Origin: Pelecanus crispus
Lineage: Eukaryota; Chordata; Aves; Pelecaniformes; Pelecanidae
Assembly (NCBI RefSeq): GCF_030463565.1
Contig: NC_134643.1
Location: 41,888,221 to 41,952,220 of the forward strand
Direction of reading: 5' to 3'
DNA: 64,000 nt
A model generated the notes under the pieces. That model saw nothing but the letters and a program-made list of their open reading frames with translations, was not told where the DNA came from and made no database searches. This document shows positions 15,601 through 25,064 of the stretch, in pieces (the stretch's first letter is position 1; every line of letters begins with the position of its first letter). Position numbers and translations under genes: made by a program.

Positions 15601-18600
15601 GTGCTGTTTAAAATATACCAAGACCTTAAACCTAAATAAAAGTGGTATGTAGCAGGAGGTCTTCCTGCTTGCACATGCATGCATATTTTAAATGCACACA
15701 TACAAGAGGAAGAAAAACAGTATCTAATACCCATAAGTATTCTAAAAGAAAATTCAAAAAAGTTATTATACTACGCAAAGATCCTAACCATTCAGTCCAC
15801 GGGATGGAAGTGGGGAGACACAGATGATACAGTAGTTTCTGTGATGCAGACAGACATATGCATGGACATACTACACAAACTAAAACACACTTTCAAACCA
15901 GAAGGGGACAACACAGGCAGAATAGACTAATGGGCAACAAAGGAAAGAAAGCACGGCATACTGTAAAGGATCTGTTAGAACAGCTGAACCACAGAGAATT
16001 AATTCTAGAATTAATTGGCAGCTCACGGCTTAGACAGGCATACTCTTCGCTGGGTAAAGAACTGGTTGGGTGGCCGAGCCCAGAGAGTAGTGATAAATGG
16101 TGTTAAGTCCAGTTGGCGGCCGGTCACGAGCGGTGTTCCCCAGGGCTCTGTTTTAGGGCCAGCCTTGTTCAATATCTTTATCAATGATCTGGATGAGGGG
16201 ATCGAGTGCACCCTCAGTAAGTTTGCAGACGACACCAAATTGGGTGGGAGTGTCAATCTGCTCGAGGGTAGGATGGCCCTGCAGAGGGACCTGGACAGAC
16301 TGGATCGATGGGCCGTGGCCAACTGTATGAGGTTCAACAAGGCCAAGTGCCGGGTCCTGCACTTGGGTCACAACAACCCCATGCAACGCTACAGGCTTGG
16401 GGAGGAGTGGCTGGAAAGCTGCCTGGCCGAAAAGGACCTGGGGGTGTTAGTAGATAGCCGGCTGAACATGAGCCAGCAGTGTGCCCAGGTGGCCAAGAAG
16501 GCCAACAGCATCCTGGCTTGTATCAGGAATGCTGTGGCCAGCAGGAGCAGGGAGGTGATTGTCCCCCTGTACTCGGCGCTGGTGAGGCCACACCTGGAAT
16601 ACTGTGTCCAGTTTTGGGCCCCTCACTACAAGAAAGACATTGAGGTGCTGGAGCGTGTTCAGAGGCGGGCAACGAAGCTGGTGAAGGGTCTGGAGAACAA
16701 GTCTTATGAGGAGCGGCTGAGGGAACTGGGGTTGTTTAGCCTGGAAAAGAGGAGGCTGAGGGGAGACCTTATCACTCTCTACAACTACCTGAAAGGAGGT
16801 TGTAGTGAGGTGGGTGTTGGTCTCTTCTCCCAAGTAGCTAGCGATAGGACAAGAGGAAATGGGCTCAAGCTGCGCCAGGGGAGGTTTAGACTGGAAATTA
16901 GGAAAAATTTCTTTACGGAAAGGGTGGTCAGGCATTGGAACAGGCTGCCCAGAGAGGTGGTGGAGTCACCATCCCTGGAGGCGTTTAAAAAACGGGTAGA
17001 TGTGGCACTTCGGGATATGGTTTAGTCTGGTCTACCCTTGATTAGTCTAGAGTGGGCTTGGTAGTGTAGGTTAATGGTTGGACTGGATGATCTTAAAGGT
17101 CTTTTCCAACCTAGATGATTCTATGATTCTATTCTAGAAAGAGACACAAACTTCCCTGAGTTTTAAGACAAGTTCTTCAACTTAAACAGGTCTGGAGAAA
17201 CATCCAGTACACCATTTAAAAATAATGGGAAAAACAAATTTTGCTAATTTCTTAATATATGCGTAATCAAGTAGTATACATTCACTTGATACACATGAAT
17301 CTGCAGTAACTCATATCAGCTGGCTTTTTTTTTTTTAAACTTTGGAAGCCTGTATTACACTGTCATAAACAGTCACTCATACATAACGTGTCTGCTTTCA
17401 GATCATTCTTATGTCATACACTTGAGTGGTGTGCAAAAAATAAGACGCTCTTAATGTGCATACTATAGCATCTATTTTCACTATCACATGAACTGTATTT
17501 TCAACTTCAGTGCTTCTAAGTTTTGAACTTGGATTTTTTTTTTTTTGAGACTGTTTTGCTTTTTAAATAGCTCTTTTACTCCTGCCTTGCTATGTTCTCT
17601 TCCTGCAGGCTACTGGTTTTTCTTCTATGGTCAAGATCTGTTGTTTTTCCTCATGTCTCCCATCAAACACTACATTACCTCTTAAAGAATACCAGAACTC
17701 TTTTTTTTTTTTCTTTTTCTTTTTATTAATGGGAAAGACACAAGAGGAAAAAAATACCTGGAATGAGGTGGTTTGACTACTAATTACCAGTTTTCTCTTT
17801 TGGTTTCTTTACAGGGTTTTTCTTCTAAATTCTCATTCTGAATTTATGAATAAATCATTCTGACTTTCGGTGCTCTAGTCCTACCTTTCTTCATATTCCT
17901 ACTAATTACTCACCTGTATTCCTAATCAATCCATTTACTACTATGTCTCTTCCCACTCAAATTACTAGTTTATACACATTGACAAATTAGCTAACATAAG
18001 ATGACAAGTGATATCCACAAGCACACCCTCAACCACAGCAAACACTTATTAGAACTAGATGAAGACTCAGAATAGGAAGTTTAAGCTAGCTGCCTCATTT
18101 TGCTGCAGACTTAAAAGTAAGCTCAAGGACTTTTACCACAGGTCAGCTGGACATGATAACTTGCTTCTCCCTAACCAGTTCACGCATCTGAGCAACTCTG
18201 CTCTTTGGCCTGCAGTCCAGAACTACCTGGACAAGATACTCATTCTACCCTTCAGCCACATTTCTTCTACAAATCCTTTCTATTTCTGGCCCATGATTTC
18301 TTCAATATTCGTGAATAGCAATAACAATCAAGCTAATTCTGGTGAAAAAAAAGAAAATCTCATAAAGGCTTGTTAGTTACATTGAAGAAAACATGTAACA
18401 AAGATGAAATGCAGGAAAAGATGTCTCTAAATGTTATCTTTTCAGCTAAAAAAATAACCACATTTTGCTTCTACAAAAAAGAACAAGGGAAAAACAGAAG
18501 GAAAACTTTCAGTGAAAGCCAACAATTTCTGCTGTGAACAGAATAAAACCTTCAAGTCTTGTCCTCATGCTTTCTGCCAAATTATCAGTTAGTCTAAGAA

Positions 18601-21600
18601 AACACATTAGCTAAAAAAACACAAACAAAAAACATGCTTCCAAGCATGTTTATGTAATTCAAGGAATTACATAAACCAGGAGTTAAGTACATTAAATACA
18701 TAACTTAAAACATTTAACATTTTAATTAAAATTAGTATTTTAATGAAAGTAAATTTTTTCCCAATGCCTAATAGATATGATAGATAATGGCAAGCAAAAA
18801 GAACTTTACAAGTATTTACCTGGGCCAGATTCTATGACTTCAGATTTTTGTGATGACTGTTTTGTTCCTTCTTTGCCTTTTTTTAATCTGCTCCTCTCAG
18901 CTGGAGTAGGCAGTTTTTGTCTGAGAGGTTTCAGTTCAAATGCCTGAAAGGCTATAACCGGATTTTTCTCCTCAGGAGAAACTTCTTTTATAGCATCCGT
19001 TGTAATACTGTCATTTTCTACAGTTATTTGGTCCTCAGTGTCCACCGCTTTATCATCATCTTGTTGTTCATTTTCTTCCCTGTTGCTCAAAGCCAGTCTT
19101 TCATCTTTATTAATGTATTCAAGCTCTAACTGTATCTGCTTATACTTCAAGAGCAGATCCTCAAAACTTTCTTCCACAGAGTTTTCATTTTTAGAAGAAT
19201 AGTTCTGCTTTCTAGATGGGGACCTTCCAAAAGTTTTGGCTGAATTACTGGTCAAGAAAACTAAGAGAAGAATATGTATAACCTTGTAACAGTGGCAATA
19301 TTACCACTGAGTTATGACAAACAGAACTTAAGATCATTCTCATGTATTATTTTAATTTTACCTTAAGGCTAGCTTGAAAAATATCCCTTATAAATAGGAG
19401 AAGCATGCAAAAGATGTATCCATTATTACATACTGACAGCTTAAACAAACATTTTCTCAAACCAACAATTTACAATATCCTACTTATGACAAGAATTTCA
19501 TGAATTGCTGAGAAGTCTTGTCTCTTTCTCACACTATCCTCCCAGAAACAACAGCTGTAATGCTGAGAAGGTTCCCATCACAAAGAGTAAGTCAGACTTC
19601 CAGAGTTCATAACTCAAGTATTGACTCCCCGTGTGACATTCTGAGAAAGGCAGGTTAAATTCATTCACACTCATTTTATGCTTTCATAAAATGCTAAGTC
19701 TAGCCACAGCACAATTACACACTGCAGTAACTGCAGCTCAACAAATGAGGTAAGGCACAGGATAATCAACAACTGAAGGGAATAAAAAATAAGTGGCTAA
19801 AGACTTGCAATCAAAACATTCAAAAAATGCTAAAAGAGGGTTGGGAATTACTAATTACTCAGCAAAGGTTGTCTATACACACCCAAGGGATAGATTTTCT
19901 TGACAACATGTTGTCAAAGGCAGGCAATGGAAACATTCTTACTCAACTGTACCCAGAATAAAAGTTCTCACTGTTAGAGGTTCACTTCCTCTTACCTTAA
20001 CCTGACACTTGAAAAGCTAAACTATCCTGTAAAATAATCATGCTTGAGGGGAAATCTTTTAGGATACCAAGTCAGGTTTGACTCATTCGACTTTCAGTAT
20101 CAACCCCACTGTGATAACAGCTGACTCACACCCAGTTATGCGAAATGCTTTTTCATCAATGTCATCTCTTAAAACAATAAACTGAGTAAAACTAAAAGCT
20201 AAAACAGGTGTCCTCTGAATGCAGACATACTGAATCCAGAGGAAGATAACTTCATATTTGTCTTCTGCTCACAACATGCATTAACAACTTGGATGTTTCA
20301 CTATGGTAACTTCTAAAATAAGTATGAAGAATCTTGGTCTGTCGTATCAGGAGATGTTTTGCGATACAATGCTTTCTTAAGCTTCAGCACAAACCCCAGA
20401 AACTAGTAAAGATAAACTACATAAAATCTGGAAGGCAATCAAACAATCTATAAACATGCTGAAAATACTAAGAGCTGTGTGCAGTATAACACCAAATTAT
20501 GTAGTAAGTATATTTGCCAAATTCACTTCCAACACACTTCTAAAAAGATAACTACATTAGCGATCTTGTGAGTCACAGGAAAGTCTGAAGCCAATTAAGT
20601 GATTTAACATCATTTTATAAAAATAAGTCTAACTATTATTCGATATTGAAATACTTCAACAGCTTCTGGAGTCATCTAGAGTTGGGTAACAAGACAAAGC
20701 TTTGAGATGTTTTTTGTGCTCAGGATAATACAATTGCTAGAGCTCCCACAACGGTATTAATCAGAAATTGTGTGTTCCACATATGTAGAAGGTTTTTTTT
20801 ATACGTGGTTCTATACACAGAATGCAAGACTATGTGGAGTGCTATGAAAGGCAGACAGGCACATATACATTAAAACAACCATTACTCTTCAATCAACTCA
20901 CAAGACACTTCATCCTACAACCAAAAAAAAGAGACCAACTGAAGAAACTGGGGGGTTAGAACTGAAGAAAGATGTACGCTGTGAAGACTTCAGAATTCAA
21001 CAGAAACAGAAAGTCACATTTTGGTCCCATACTTCAGACTCAAAATTCCACAATTCTCTATGCAAGAATTTCTGCAGAATGACTACCCAACAGCTTCATG
21101 TTAAAGTTGCTAGGAATTAAAAGAGAAAAGCCTATTAAAAGCTAATACCCAAAGAAAAGTAACAAGAATTCCTGAAGTGCTCCACTGTGTCATTTACTCC
21201 ATTTATACATATACTTCTACAAAGCATTGTGCAAAGTTCTAGTTCCAAGGATAAAGAAAAAAAGACATCTCTGTCTTAGCAGACACTTAACATTTCACTT
21301 TCCTGGGGGAATTCCAAATACCACTCCAGACCACAAGCCTCCTTGTACCAGTTGATGTGAAGGTCTCTTCTGAAGTCACACGCCCATGAACTATGTCCCT
21401 ACTCCATTAATATTAGCAACATGGAGGTACCTTAATATTTAGGAACTCCTTTAGGTGGCAAGGGTATGAAAAATAGAGAAAAGAACTTACACCAAGAAAA
21501 AATCATGGGCCTTAACTATACGATCCATAAACAACTGAATGTCACTTATTAAAGAGCAACAGTATTAGAACCTTCTCTATCATGTTTAAACAGAACAGTG

Positions 21601-23765
21601 CATCTTAAGTATTGGGAAGGGAAAAAAAAAAAAAAAGACTGCCTCATTTCCTCATTTTCTGCTTTTCGTTTGAAAATGGAATTATCAGTTTCTGAATGCT
21701 CTTTTAATTAAAACGGAGAAGGAGACACTATATCATTATTAACGAGCATTGCAAGGTCTGTTTAAGGTGATCAATACGTTTGCCCTGCAAATTACTCATT
21801 ACACAGAAAGTAACTATTTTCTGGTACTCAGAGCAACACTGCAAATTAGGAGACTTAAAATCTGTTTTCAGCACTAGAACAGTCTTACTGTGCAACCTTG
21901 GGCAAATCACATCTTCACTCGCTGCCTCTCAAGATAAGATACTTGAAGGAAGAGTTCTTATGAAGACTTCAGTAATGCTGTAACTTTACCAGATGAGACT
22001 AAATAAAAGTATTTCTTTATCACTAGTTTACATATTCTATCCACATTAAAAAAAAAACCAAAAAAAGAGACACTGATAAATAATCTTGTATCTAAAATAA
22101 CACAAGGATCCCACGAGTAGCTTTCAAAGCCTTAAGTCCTGGCACAAGTAGGAAAAATTCCTGTTCCTGGGATCAACCAGCACAGTCAAGCAAACAACAC
22201 ACACCCTTTGACTTGGTAGGGAGGACAATAAAACACTGTAAGATTTTGGAAAATAGATTTTAACCACTAGTTCTCTCACTCAGTATTTTTTACACTTGCC
22301 TACGTTTTCAGTTAGGCAACAATGCAGCTACATCAAGTTTCAGTACCAGGCTGCCCCCAAGTTACACTTGGCATCAGTTCTTTATGGTTCTTTCTATAGC
22401 AAACCTAGAAAGTGAGAGGAGCTTTTTCCATCACTTTTGCAGTTCCTACTCCTAAAAGGAGGAAATATTAGAACTCTATTAAAAGTCACCTAACCAACTC
22501 TAAGAGCAATCAGTGGAGAACATTCTACAAGGAAAGCTGGATATGGCTTCATAGACAAATAGCACTTTCCTATGTTACCCAAACTCCCACATAAACCACA
22601 TTCTGCGCACACAGGCCCATTTCAACTTAAGTTTAGCTTTAAAGTTAGCTTTAGCTATGTGTAACAGCCTCTGAAGAGCTGGAAGCAAAAATGAAAAAAG
22701 AGTGGATCCTCCATTGCCCAATAAGGGAAATTAACAAGCTTAGGGTTTTAGCTTTACAACTGTGACACTTTAATTACATACATTAAAACTGCCGCACCAA
22801 AGACTGACCCTGCTTCACAATACTCGCACTTCGGGCTAGAAAAGCAGCCACCTGGGATCCAATCGACTAAGGCTTTGTTTCAGGCTACACTTTTTCTTGT
22901 TCCCGAGATGGGGCTGATCGGCCAGGTTGCAAGCCAGGTCAGGGCAGTAATCCGGCTTCCCAGCAGCCTCTCCTTGCGAAGTAGGGCCCGCTGCCCCAGC
23001 CAAGCCCCGGGGGTGGAAGAGGAGCCTCCCTCTCCGTTACCCCTACGGGAGTCCTAGGGCCAGAGCGGGAGGAAAAAGCGTCCCTTCGCAGGGCTTTCGG
23101 CCGCGTAACGCGGCCCTGACACACCCAGGCCCACCCCAGCAGCACGGCCTCCCCGCCTCCGCTCCCTCTCACGTCTCAAGGATACATTTTCGAGGCGAGG
23201 GCTCCCTCCAGCCCTGGCTGCTACTGAATCCGGCACCGCCTCCCCCTCCGGGCGGCCTCCCCGGCGGGTTGCCTCCCCGGTCGCCGTCGCCTCGGCTCCT
23301 ACCCCAGCGCCCTCCGCCCCTGTAGGGCCGGCCTCGGAAACGGAATCGGTCCAGGGCATTGTGGCTGCGCTCCCAGAAGGAGAGCCGGGGGCCCGTCTCC
23401 GAGTGCGAGCCCGACGGCATCCGCGGCGCCGGCATGGGCGGCGGGTGGGAGCGGAACGAGTCCTTGGGCCGATACCCGCCGTGGCCGTGCAGGTGCCCCA
23501 TCTCCGGCGGGGGCTGATGCCGCGAGCGGGGGAAGCGCCGACCGGAGGAGGAGAGGGAGATGCCGCCGCGGAGATCGGGAGGCGGCCTGCGCCTCGAGTA
23601 GGGCCTGCTGCTGACGAGGCCGCCGCCGGGCTCGGAGCCCCCGCCGCCATAGGGCCCGAAGCCGTTGTTGTCGTCGTCGCTGATTTCGCCGTCTTCCAGC
23701 TCCCCTTCTTCCTTCGGAGAGAGCCCGCTAGGATCCAGCGCCGCCTCCGCAGGCGCGGCCGCCAT
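55..23765 (-). CDS. ZFC3H1: ZFC3H1, zinc finger C3H1 domain-containing protein, 5' half (15 coding exons)
   Basis: ZFC3H1 bridges the RNA helicase MTR4 and the poly(A)-binding protein PABPN1 in the nuclear PAXT connection, which sends polyadenylated nuclear RNA to the exosome. Coding exons on the minus strand, in order: 23186-23765, 18820-19239, 14586-14650, 14123-14321, 13686-13912, 12279-12402, 9867-9964, 8683-8886, 7831-7995, 3925-4062, 3401-3519, 2916-3062, 1659-1833, 1332-1463, 55-603. Every junction has GT-AG ends and matching phase, and together they give 1,114 codons without a stop. The human protein is about 1,990 residues, so the CCCH finger and the C-terminal helical repeats lie beyond the left edge. 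Visible parts are an acidic N-terminus, a Gly/Arg-rich tract, lysine- and glutamate-rich coiled coils, a proline-rich segment and an acidic run. Identification rests on residue-level similarity to human ZFC3H1 along the whole length. Confidence 0.96.
1332..1463 (-). CDS. ZFC3H1: ZFC3H1 coding exon 14 (residues 888-931), coiled coil
   Basis: The exon encodes [20 protein letters not shown] then [21 protein letters not shown] long pyrimidine tract precedes the CAG acceptor, and the donor is GTAAGT. 44 codons with codon-boundary ends. Confidence 0.95.
1659..1833 (-). CDS. ZFC3H1: ZFC3H1 coding exon 13 (residues 829-887), coiled coil
   Basis: The exon encodes [20 protein letters not shown] then [20 protein letters not shown], a classic heptad pattern, and ends FLKKLQEQ. 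Nearly identical to mammalian ZFC3H1. It completes the split arginine codon and ends on a codon boundary. Confidence 0.95.
2916..3062 (-). CDS. ZFC3H1: ZFC3H1 coding exon 12 (residues 780-828)
   Basis: The exon encodes [10 protein letters not shown], then [20 protein letters not shown] and [13 protein letters not shown], the start of a second coiled-coil region. It enters and exits in phase 2; TTTTAG acceptor, GTAAAT donor. Confidence 0.93.
3401..3519 (-). CDS. ZFC3H1: ZFC3H1 coding exon 11 (residues 741-779)
   Basis: The exon encodes [20 protein letters not shown] then [11 protein letters not shown], matching the mammalian protein. It begins on a codon boundary after AACAG and exits in phase 2, splitting a serine codon with exon 12 (asparagine in human). 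Confidence 0.93.
3925..4062 (-). CDS. ZFC3H1: ZFC3H1 coding exon 10 (residues 695-740)
   Basis: The exon encodes [20 protein letters not shown] and [16 protein letters not shown], highly conserved. The serine/aspartate cluster looks like a casein kinase 2 target (inference). The open frame on the opposite strand here is a shadow. CAG acceptor at 4063-4064. Confidence 0.94.
4063..7830. other. ZFC3H1 intron 9, no gene or repeat recognised
   Basis: This 3.8 kb AT-rich intron shows poly-T at about 6690 and poly-A at about 6830, but no conserved reading frame and no CR1 or LTR that I recognise. The short open frames in it are unlikely to be real. Confidence 0.6.
7831..7995 (-). CDS. ZFC3H1: ZFC3H1 coding exon 9 (residues 640-694)
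   Basis: The correct frame begins [20 protein letters not shown] and contains [17 protein letters not shown], then a basic [11 protein letters not shown] end, matching human ZFC3H1. The longest open frame at this place is in a different frame and is not the coding one. 55 codons with codon-boundary ends. Confidence 0.93.
8683..8886 (-). CDS. ZFC3H1: ZFC3H1 coding exon 8 (residues 572-639), proline-rich then acidic
   Basis: The exon encodes [40 protein letters not shown] and [16 protein letters not shown]. This proline-to-acidic transition is nearly identical in human. Length 204 bases, codon-boundary ends on both sides; CAG acceptor at 8887-8888. Confidence 0.95.
9867..9964 (-). CDS. ZFC3H1: ZFC3H1 coding exon 7 (residues 539-571), proline-rich
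   Basis: The exon encodes [19 protein letters not shown] and a run of proline and leucine, as in the mammalian protein. It completes the split alanine codon from exon 6 and ends on a codon boundary at a GTAAGT donor. Likely disordered and able to bind partners; that role is inference. Confidence 0.93.
10640..11088 (-). mobile_element. Old CR1 LINE 3' fragment in ZFC3H1 intron 6
   Basis: The left end reads, in the antisense direction, like the conserved CR1 3' region (ggctggaagagacctctgg), followed by the diverged C-terminal coding part of CR1 ORF2. It has many stops and is clearly older than the CR1 next to it. It lies in the same orientation as the host gene. Confidence 0.75.
11089..11770 (-). 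mobile_element. CR1 LINE, 5'-truncated, in ZFC3H1 intron 6
   Basis: The 3' end at 11089 is the typical CR1 tail (cagaatcatagaatgctttg, then ggttggaagggaccttt). Upstream on the minus strand, 11328-11753 is an open frame of 141 codons from the C-terminal part of the CR1 reverse transcriptase protein, with [34 protein letters not shown] and [18 protein letters not shown]. All upstream reverse transcriptase motifs are missing, as usual for 5'-truncated LINE copies. It abuts an older CR1 fragment. Confidence 0.92.
12279..12402 (-). CDS. ZFC3H1: ZFC3H1 coding exon 6 (residues 498-538)
   Basis: The exon encodes [20 protein letters not shown] then [19 protein letters not shown], a strongly conserved acidic tyrosine-containing stretch of ZFC3H1. 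CAG acceptor at 12403-12404, donor GTAAGA at 12278-12277, phase 1 exit. Confidence 0.95.
13686..13912 (-). CDS. ZFC3H1: ZFC3H1 coding exon 5 (residues 422-497)
   Basis: The exon encodes [10 protein letters not shown], then a Q/E/R-rich coiled coil ([20 protein letters not shown]) and the conserved [20 protein letters not shown]. The acceptor at 13913-13914 completes a split alanine codon. The donor at 13684-13685 leaves a full codon, so the phase fits exon 6. Confidence 0.95.
14123..14321 (-). CDS. ZFC3H1: ZFC3H1 coding exon 4 (residues 356-421), coiled-coil start
   Basis: The exon encodes an acidic [20 protein letters not shown] segment, then a very basic [12 protein letters not shown] region. 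It is almost residue-for-residue the mammalian sequence ([19 protein letters not shown]). High charge and heptad-like leucines suggest a coiled coil. It starts on a codon boundary and ends in phase 1. Confidence 0.95.
14586..14650 (-). CDS. ZFC3H1: ZFC3H1 coding exon 3 (residues 334-355)
   Basis: This 65-base exon is too short to stand out as an open frame. It encodes [20 protein letters not shown], which parallels the DKEQ...SDILSEK stretch of the human protein. It has an AAG acceptor and an AAG/GTAAG donor. It completes the split glycine codon from exon 2 and ends on a codon boundary. Confidence 0.9.
15255..15425. repeat. AT-rich low-complexity tract
   Basis: Dense TA and CA dinucleotide steps (tacacacacatt, tatatataatata, atttatatataaccacacat) without a clean repeat unit. 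Probably a decayed dinucleotide microsatellite. Confidence 0.7.
16011..17130 (+). mobile_element. CR1 LINE with intact 336-codon reverse transcriptase segment
   Basis: An uninterrupted frame at 16015-17025 covers the C-terminal half of the CR1 ORF2 protein: [20 protein letters not shown] (a core reverse transcriptase motif), the catalytic FADDTKLGG box, then the CR1 thumb and tail ending at RDMV*. The 3' untranslated part ends in a short gattctat repeat, the CR1 hallmark. The endonuclease and the first reverse transcriptase motifs are missing, so it cannot move by itself. It is antisense to ZFC3H1. The nonamer attctagaa lies at 16002-16010 and at 17131-17139 and may be a target duplication. 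Confidence 0.95.
18820..19239 (-). CDS. ZFC3H1: ZFC3H1 coding exon 2 (residues 194-333)
   Basis: The exon encodes [19 protein letters not shown] followed by a helical [18 protein letters not shown] segment and [14 protein letters not shown], all recognisable in mammalian ZFC3H1. I chose the acceptor TTCAG at 19240-19241, rather than the CCAG 11 bases further 5', because only it keeps phase with exon 1. It ends in phase 1 at a GTAAAT donor. Confidence 0.94.
19240..23185. other. ZFC3H1 intron 1, no gene or repeat recognised
   Basis: A 3.9 kb intron between the first two coding exons. Nothing recognisable except short A-runs (21620, 22050) and the start of the CpG island near 22.95 kb. Open frames here are short and unlike any known protein. 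Confidence 0.6.
23186..23765 (-). CDS. ZFC3H1: ZFC3H1 coding exon 1 (residues 1-193)
   Basis: The start ATG at 23765-23763 gives [20 protein letters not shown], matching the family N-terminus from SGLSPKEE onward, and it has G at +4. The upstream frame is open but not conserved. EDGEI at about residues 23-27 fits the short [DE]DGE[IL] motif known to bind ARS2. A Gly/Arg-rich tract fills residues 140-185. The donor follows the first base of codon 194 (phase 1). The exon sits inside the CpG island. Confidence 0.95.
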
Positions 23766-23950
23766 GGGGCCCAGGCCAACGGTCTCGGCGAGGCAGAGCG
23801 CGGCCCGCCCCAGCCGCACGGCCGCTTTCGCTTCCTGCGCAGGGCGGCCCCGCGCCGCGCCCCCTCCCCGTCGCCGCCCGCCGCCGCCCCGCACTCTCGC
23901 GAGACCGCGCCCCGTCCCGTCCCGTCCCCCCCCGTGCCCGGTGCCTTGCC

Positions 23951-23968
23951 GGGGGGGGGGGGGGGGGG
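23951..23968. repeat. Run of 18 G, G-quadruplex candidate
   Basis: Eighteen consecutive G on the plus strand, followed by more G-rich sequence (gagaggggggcgg), about 190 bases upstream of the ZFC3H1 start codon. On the ZFC3H1 sense strand it is a C run, so a quadruplex would form on the template strand or in divergent transcripts. Confidence 0.85.
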
Positions 23969-23990
23969 AGAGGGGGGCGGCAGGCGCAGG

Positions 23991-24010
23991 GTATCCTGGG
24001 TAATGTAGTG
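23991..24010 (-). promoter_or_regulatory. ZNF143/STAF-like site
   Basis: Read on the minus strand, CACTACATTACCCAGGATAC resembles the ACTACA-TTCCCA type of ZNF143 site common in CpG-island and bidirectional promoters. It lies about 230 bases upstream of the ZFC3H1 ATG. Match judged by eye. Confidence 0.5.
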
Positions 24011-24073
24011 TCCAGCTGGGGACGAGGCCGTGTGATGTAGGGGGCGGGGAAAGCCAGTGGCTCAGCCTATAGC

Positions 24074-24101
24074 GGGGCGGTGGCGGGGCGGTGGCGCCAA
24101 T
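24074..24101 (+). promoter_or_regulatory. Two GC boxes and a CCAAT box
   Basis: GGGGCGG at 24074-24080 and again at 24085-24091 is followed by GCCAAT at 24096-24101. This Sp1 plus NF-Y arrangement is common in TATA-less promoters and lies between the two divergent starts. Confidence 0.5.
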
Positions 24102-24144
24102 GGGGGTTCGACCCGCCATGTCGGTAAAGGAGGCGAGTGGGAAG

Positions 24145-24156
24145 GCCGCCATCTTG
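24145..24156 (-). promoter_or_regulatory. YY1-like site
   Basis: CAAGATGGCGGC on the minus strand matches the YY1 core AAGATGGCGGC, which is frequent just downstream of start sites of housekeeping genes. Confidence 0.5.
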
Positions 24157-24199
24157 TTGAAGGGAAGCGAGCTGTGTGGAGGGGGAGGGTGGTGAGGTG

Positions 24200-24268
24200 G
24201 CGCTGACCGGCGGCACGGTGGCGGGCTGCGCTGCTCTCTACCGCAAAAGTGTATATGACAGCTTCTCT
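24200..24268 (+). pseudogene. THAP2: THAP2 exon 1 relic
   Basis: THAP2 codes for a small THAP-type (C2CH) zinc-finger DNA-binding protein. In the frame of 24221-24268 this stretch reads AGCAALYRKSVYDSFS, alignable to the family start AGCATTYNKHINISFH. The codon in the place of the initiator ATG is GCG (24200-24202). The first zinc cysteine is replaced by glycine (GGC, 24212-24214), and the second is kept (TGC, 24227-24229). The sequence after it does not form a good donor. It lies divergent to ZFC3H1 at the expected position. Taken alone the match is weak; exon 2 makes it convincing. Confidence 0.7.
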
Positions 24269-25064
24269 TAGCTCCGTCTGGGGCAGCGCCAACCACGGCG
24301 CTTCTGGGGCTTGGGTCCTCTTGGGTGCTCATCTGGGTGCTCGTTGCCCCGAGCCGCAGATTCTGTCTGCTTTAGTGGGTGCTGTGTCCTGCCGCCCCCC
24401 AGACGGTGCACAGGATTCTGAAGAAGGAAAAGCAGCGGCTGTCCTGGCGGTGCCCAGCACCCTGGTAGGCACCGTTGACCTGCCAGCTCCCTCCCAGTAG
24501 TTGAACTGCTGTTAAAATTTTTAAGAGGGAGGTTTCTGCAAAGCTCTCCTGACCTCTAATTGCTTTGAAGTTCAGATTGGCCCTAATGGCTTCTGTGACA
24601 GTAGTGAAAAGTAAGCTTTGGAGAGGGTAAAGCAGTTGCATAAACTTGTAAAATAATTTGTTTTAATTCCACTTACTCAAGTTTGAGTATTCTCGTACTA
24701 CCTTGTTGCCTGTTTCAGGGACTTAGCCTCCTACCAGGGTGTTGTCGGGCCAGCAGTGATGGCTTTCTTGGGTAGAATGAGAAACCTTATTCCCAGTCTC
24801 CTGGAAAATTCACAAAACTTGACTTTTAAAACTTCTAGCACAGTCCCTGAGAATTTCTTTGCAATGATGATGCATGCTGAATGTCTTTGCAGACTTCACA
24901 TGGTTCTAAAACTTGGAGAAAGACTCCTGCCTTTTTGTGCTTTTTCTGAGGGTGAACTATAAAGGGTTTTCTTAAGTGAATAATGTGCTAGGAAAGCACA
25001 AGTACCAAAAATAAAATTCAGTGTCATGTTACTATTTATTTTTCTTCTTTGCCTTTCTCTTTAG

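Larger units (their letters stand above)
14651..18819. other. ZFC3H1 intron 2, apart from the CR1
   Basis: Apart from the CR1 at 16.0-17.1 kb, the intron holds an AT-rich low-complexity stretch around 15260-15420 and several poly-T runs (17326, 17537, 17701). I see no other gene. Confidence 0.6.
22950..24260. promoter_or_regulatory. CpG island and shared promoter of ZFC3H1 (and formerly THAP2)
   Basis: The DNA becomes strongly GC- and CpG-rich here and covers ZFC3H1 exon 1 and its upstream region. No TATA box is placed sensibly. The region lies between the divergent ZFC3H1 start and the THAP2 relic, the geometry of a bidirectional promoter. It contains a ZNF143-like site, GC boxes, a CCAAT box and a YY1-like site. 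Confidence 0.85.

Noticed and set aside
16023..16935. Minus-strand frames across the CR1 at 16 kb (and likewise at 48.5-49.8 kb)
   Set aside because: Mirror frames of the CR1 coding strand without independent support.
23054..24332. Long frames overlapping ZFC3H1 exon 1 in other frames and on the other strand
   Set aside because: Only one minus-strand frame matches ZFC3H1; the others are shadows. The part upstream of 23765 in the right frame is not conserved and is taken as 5' untranslated.
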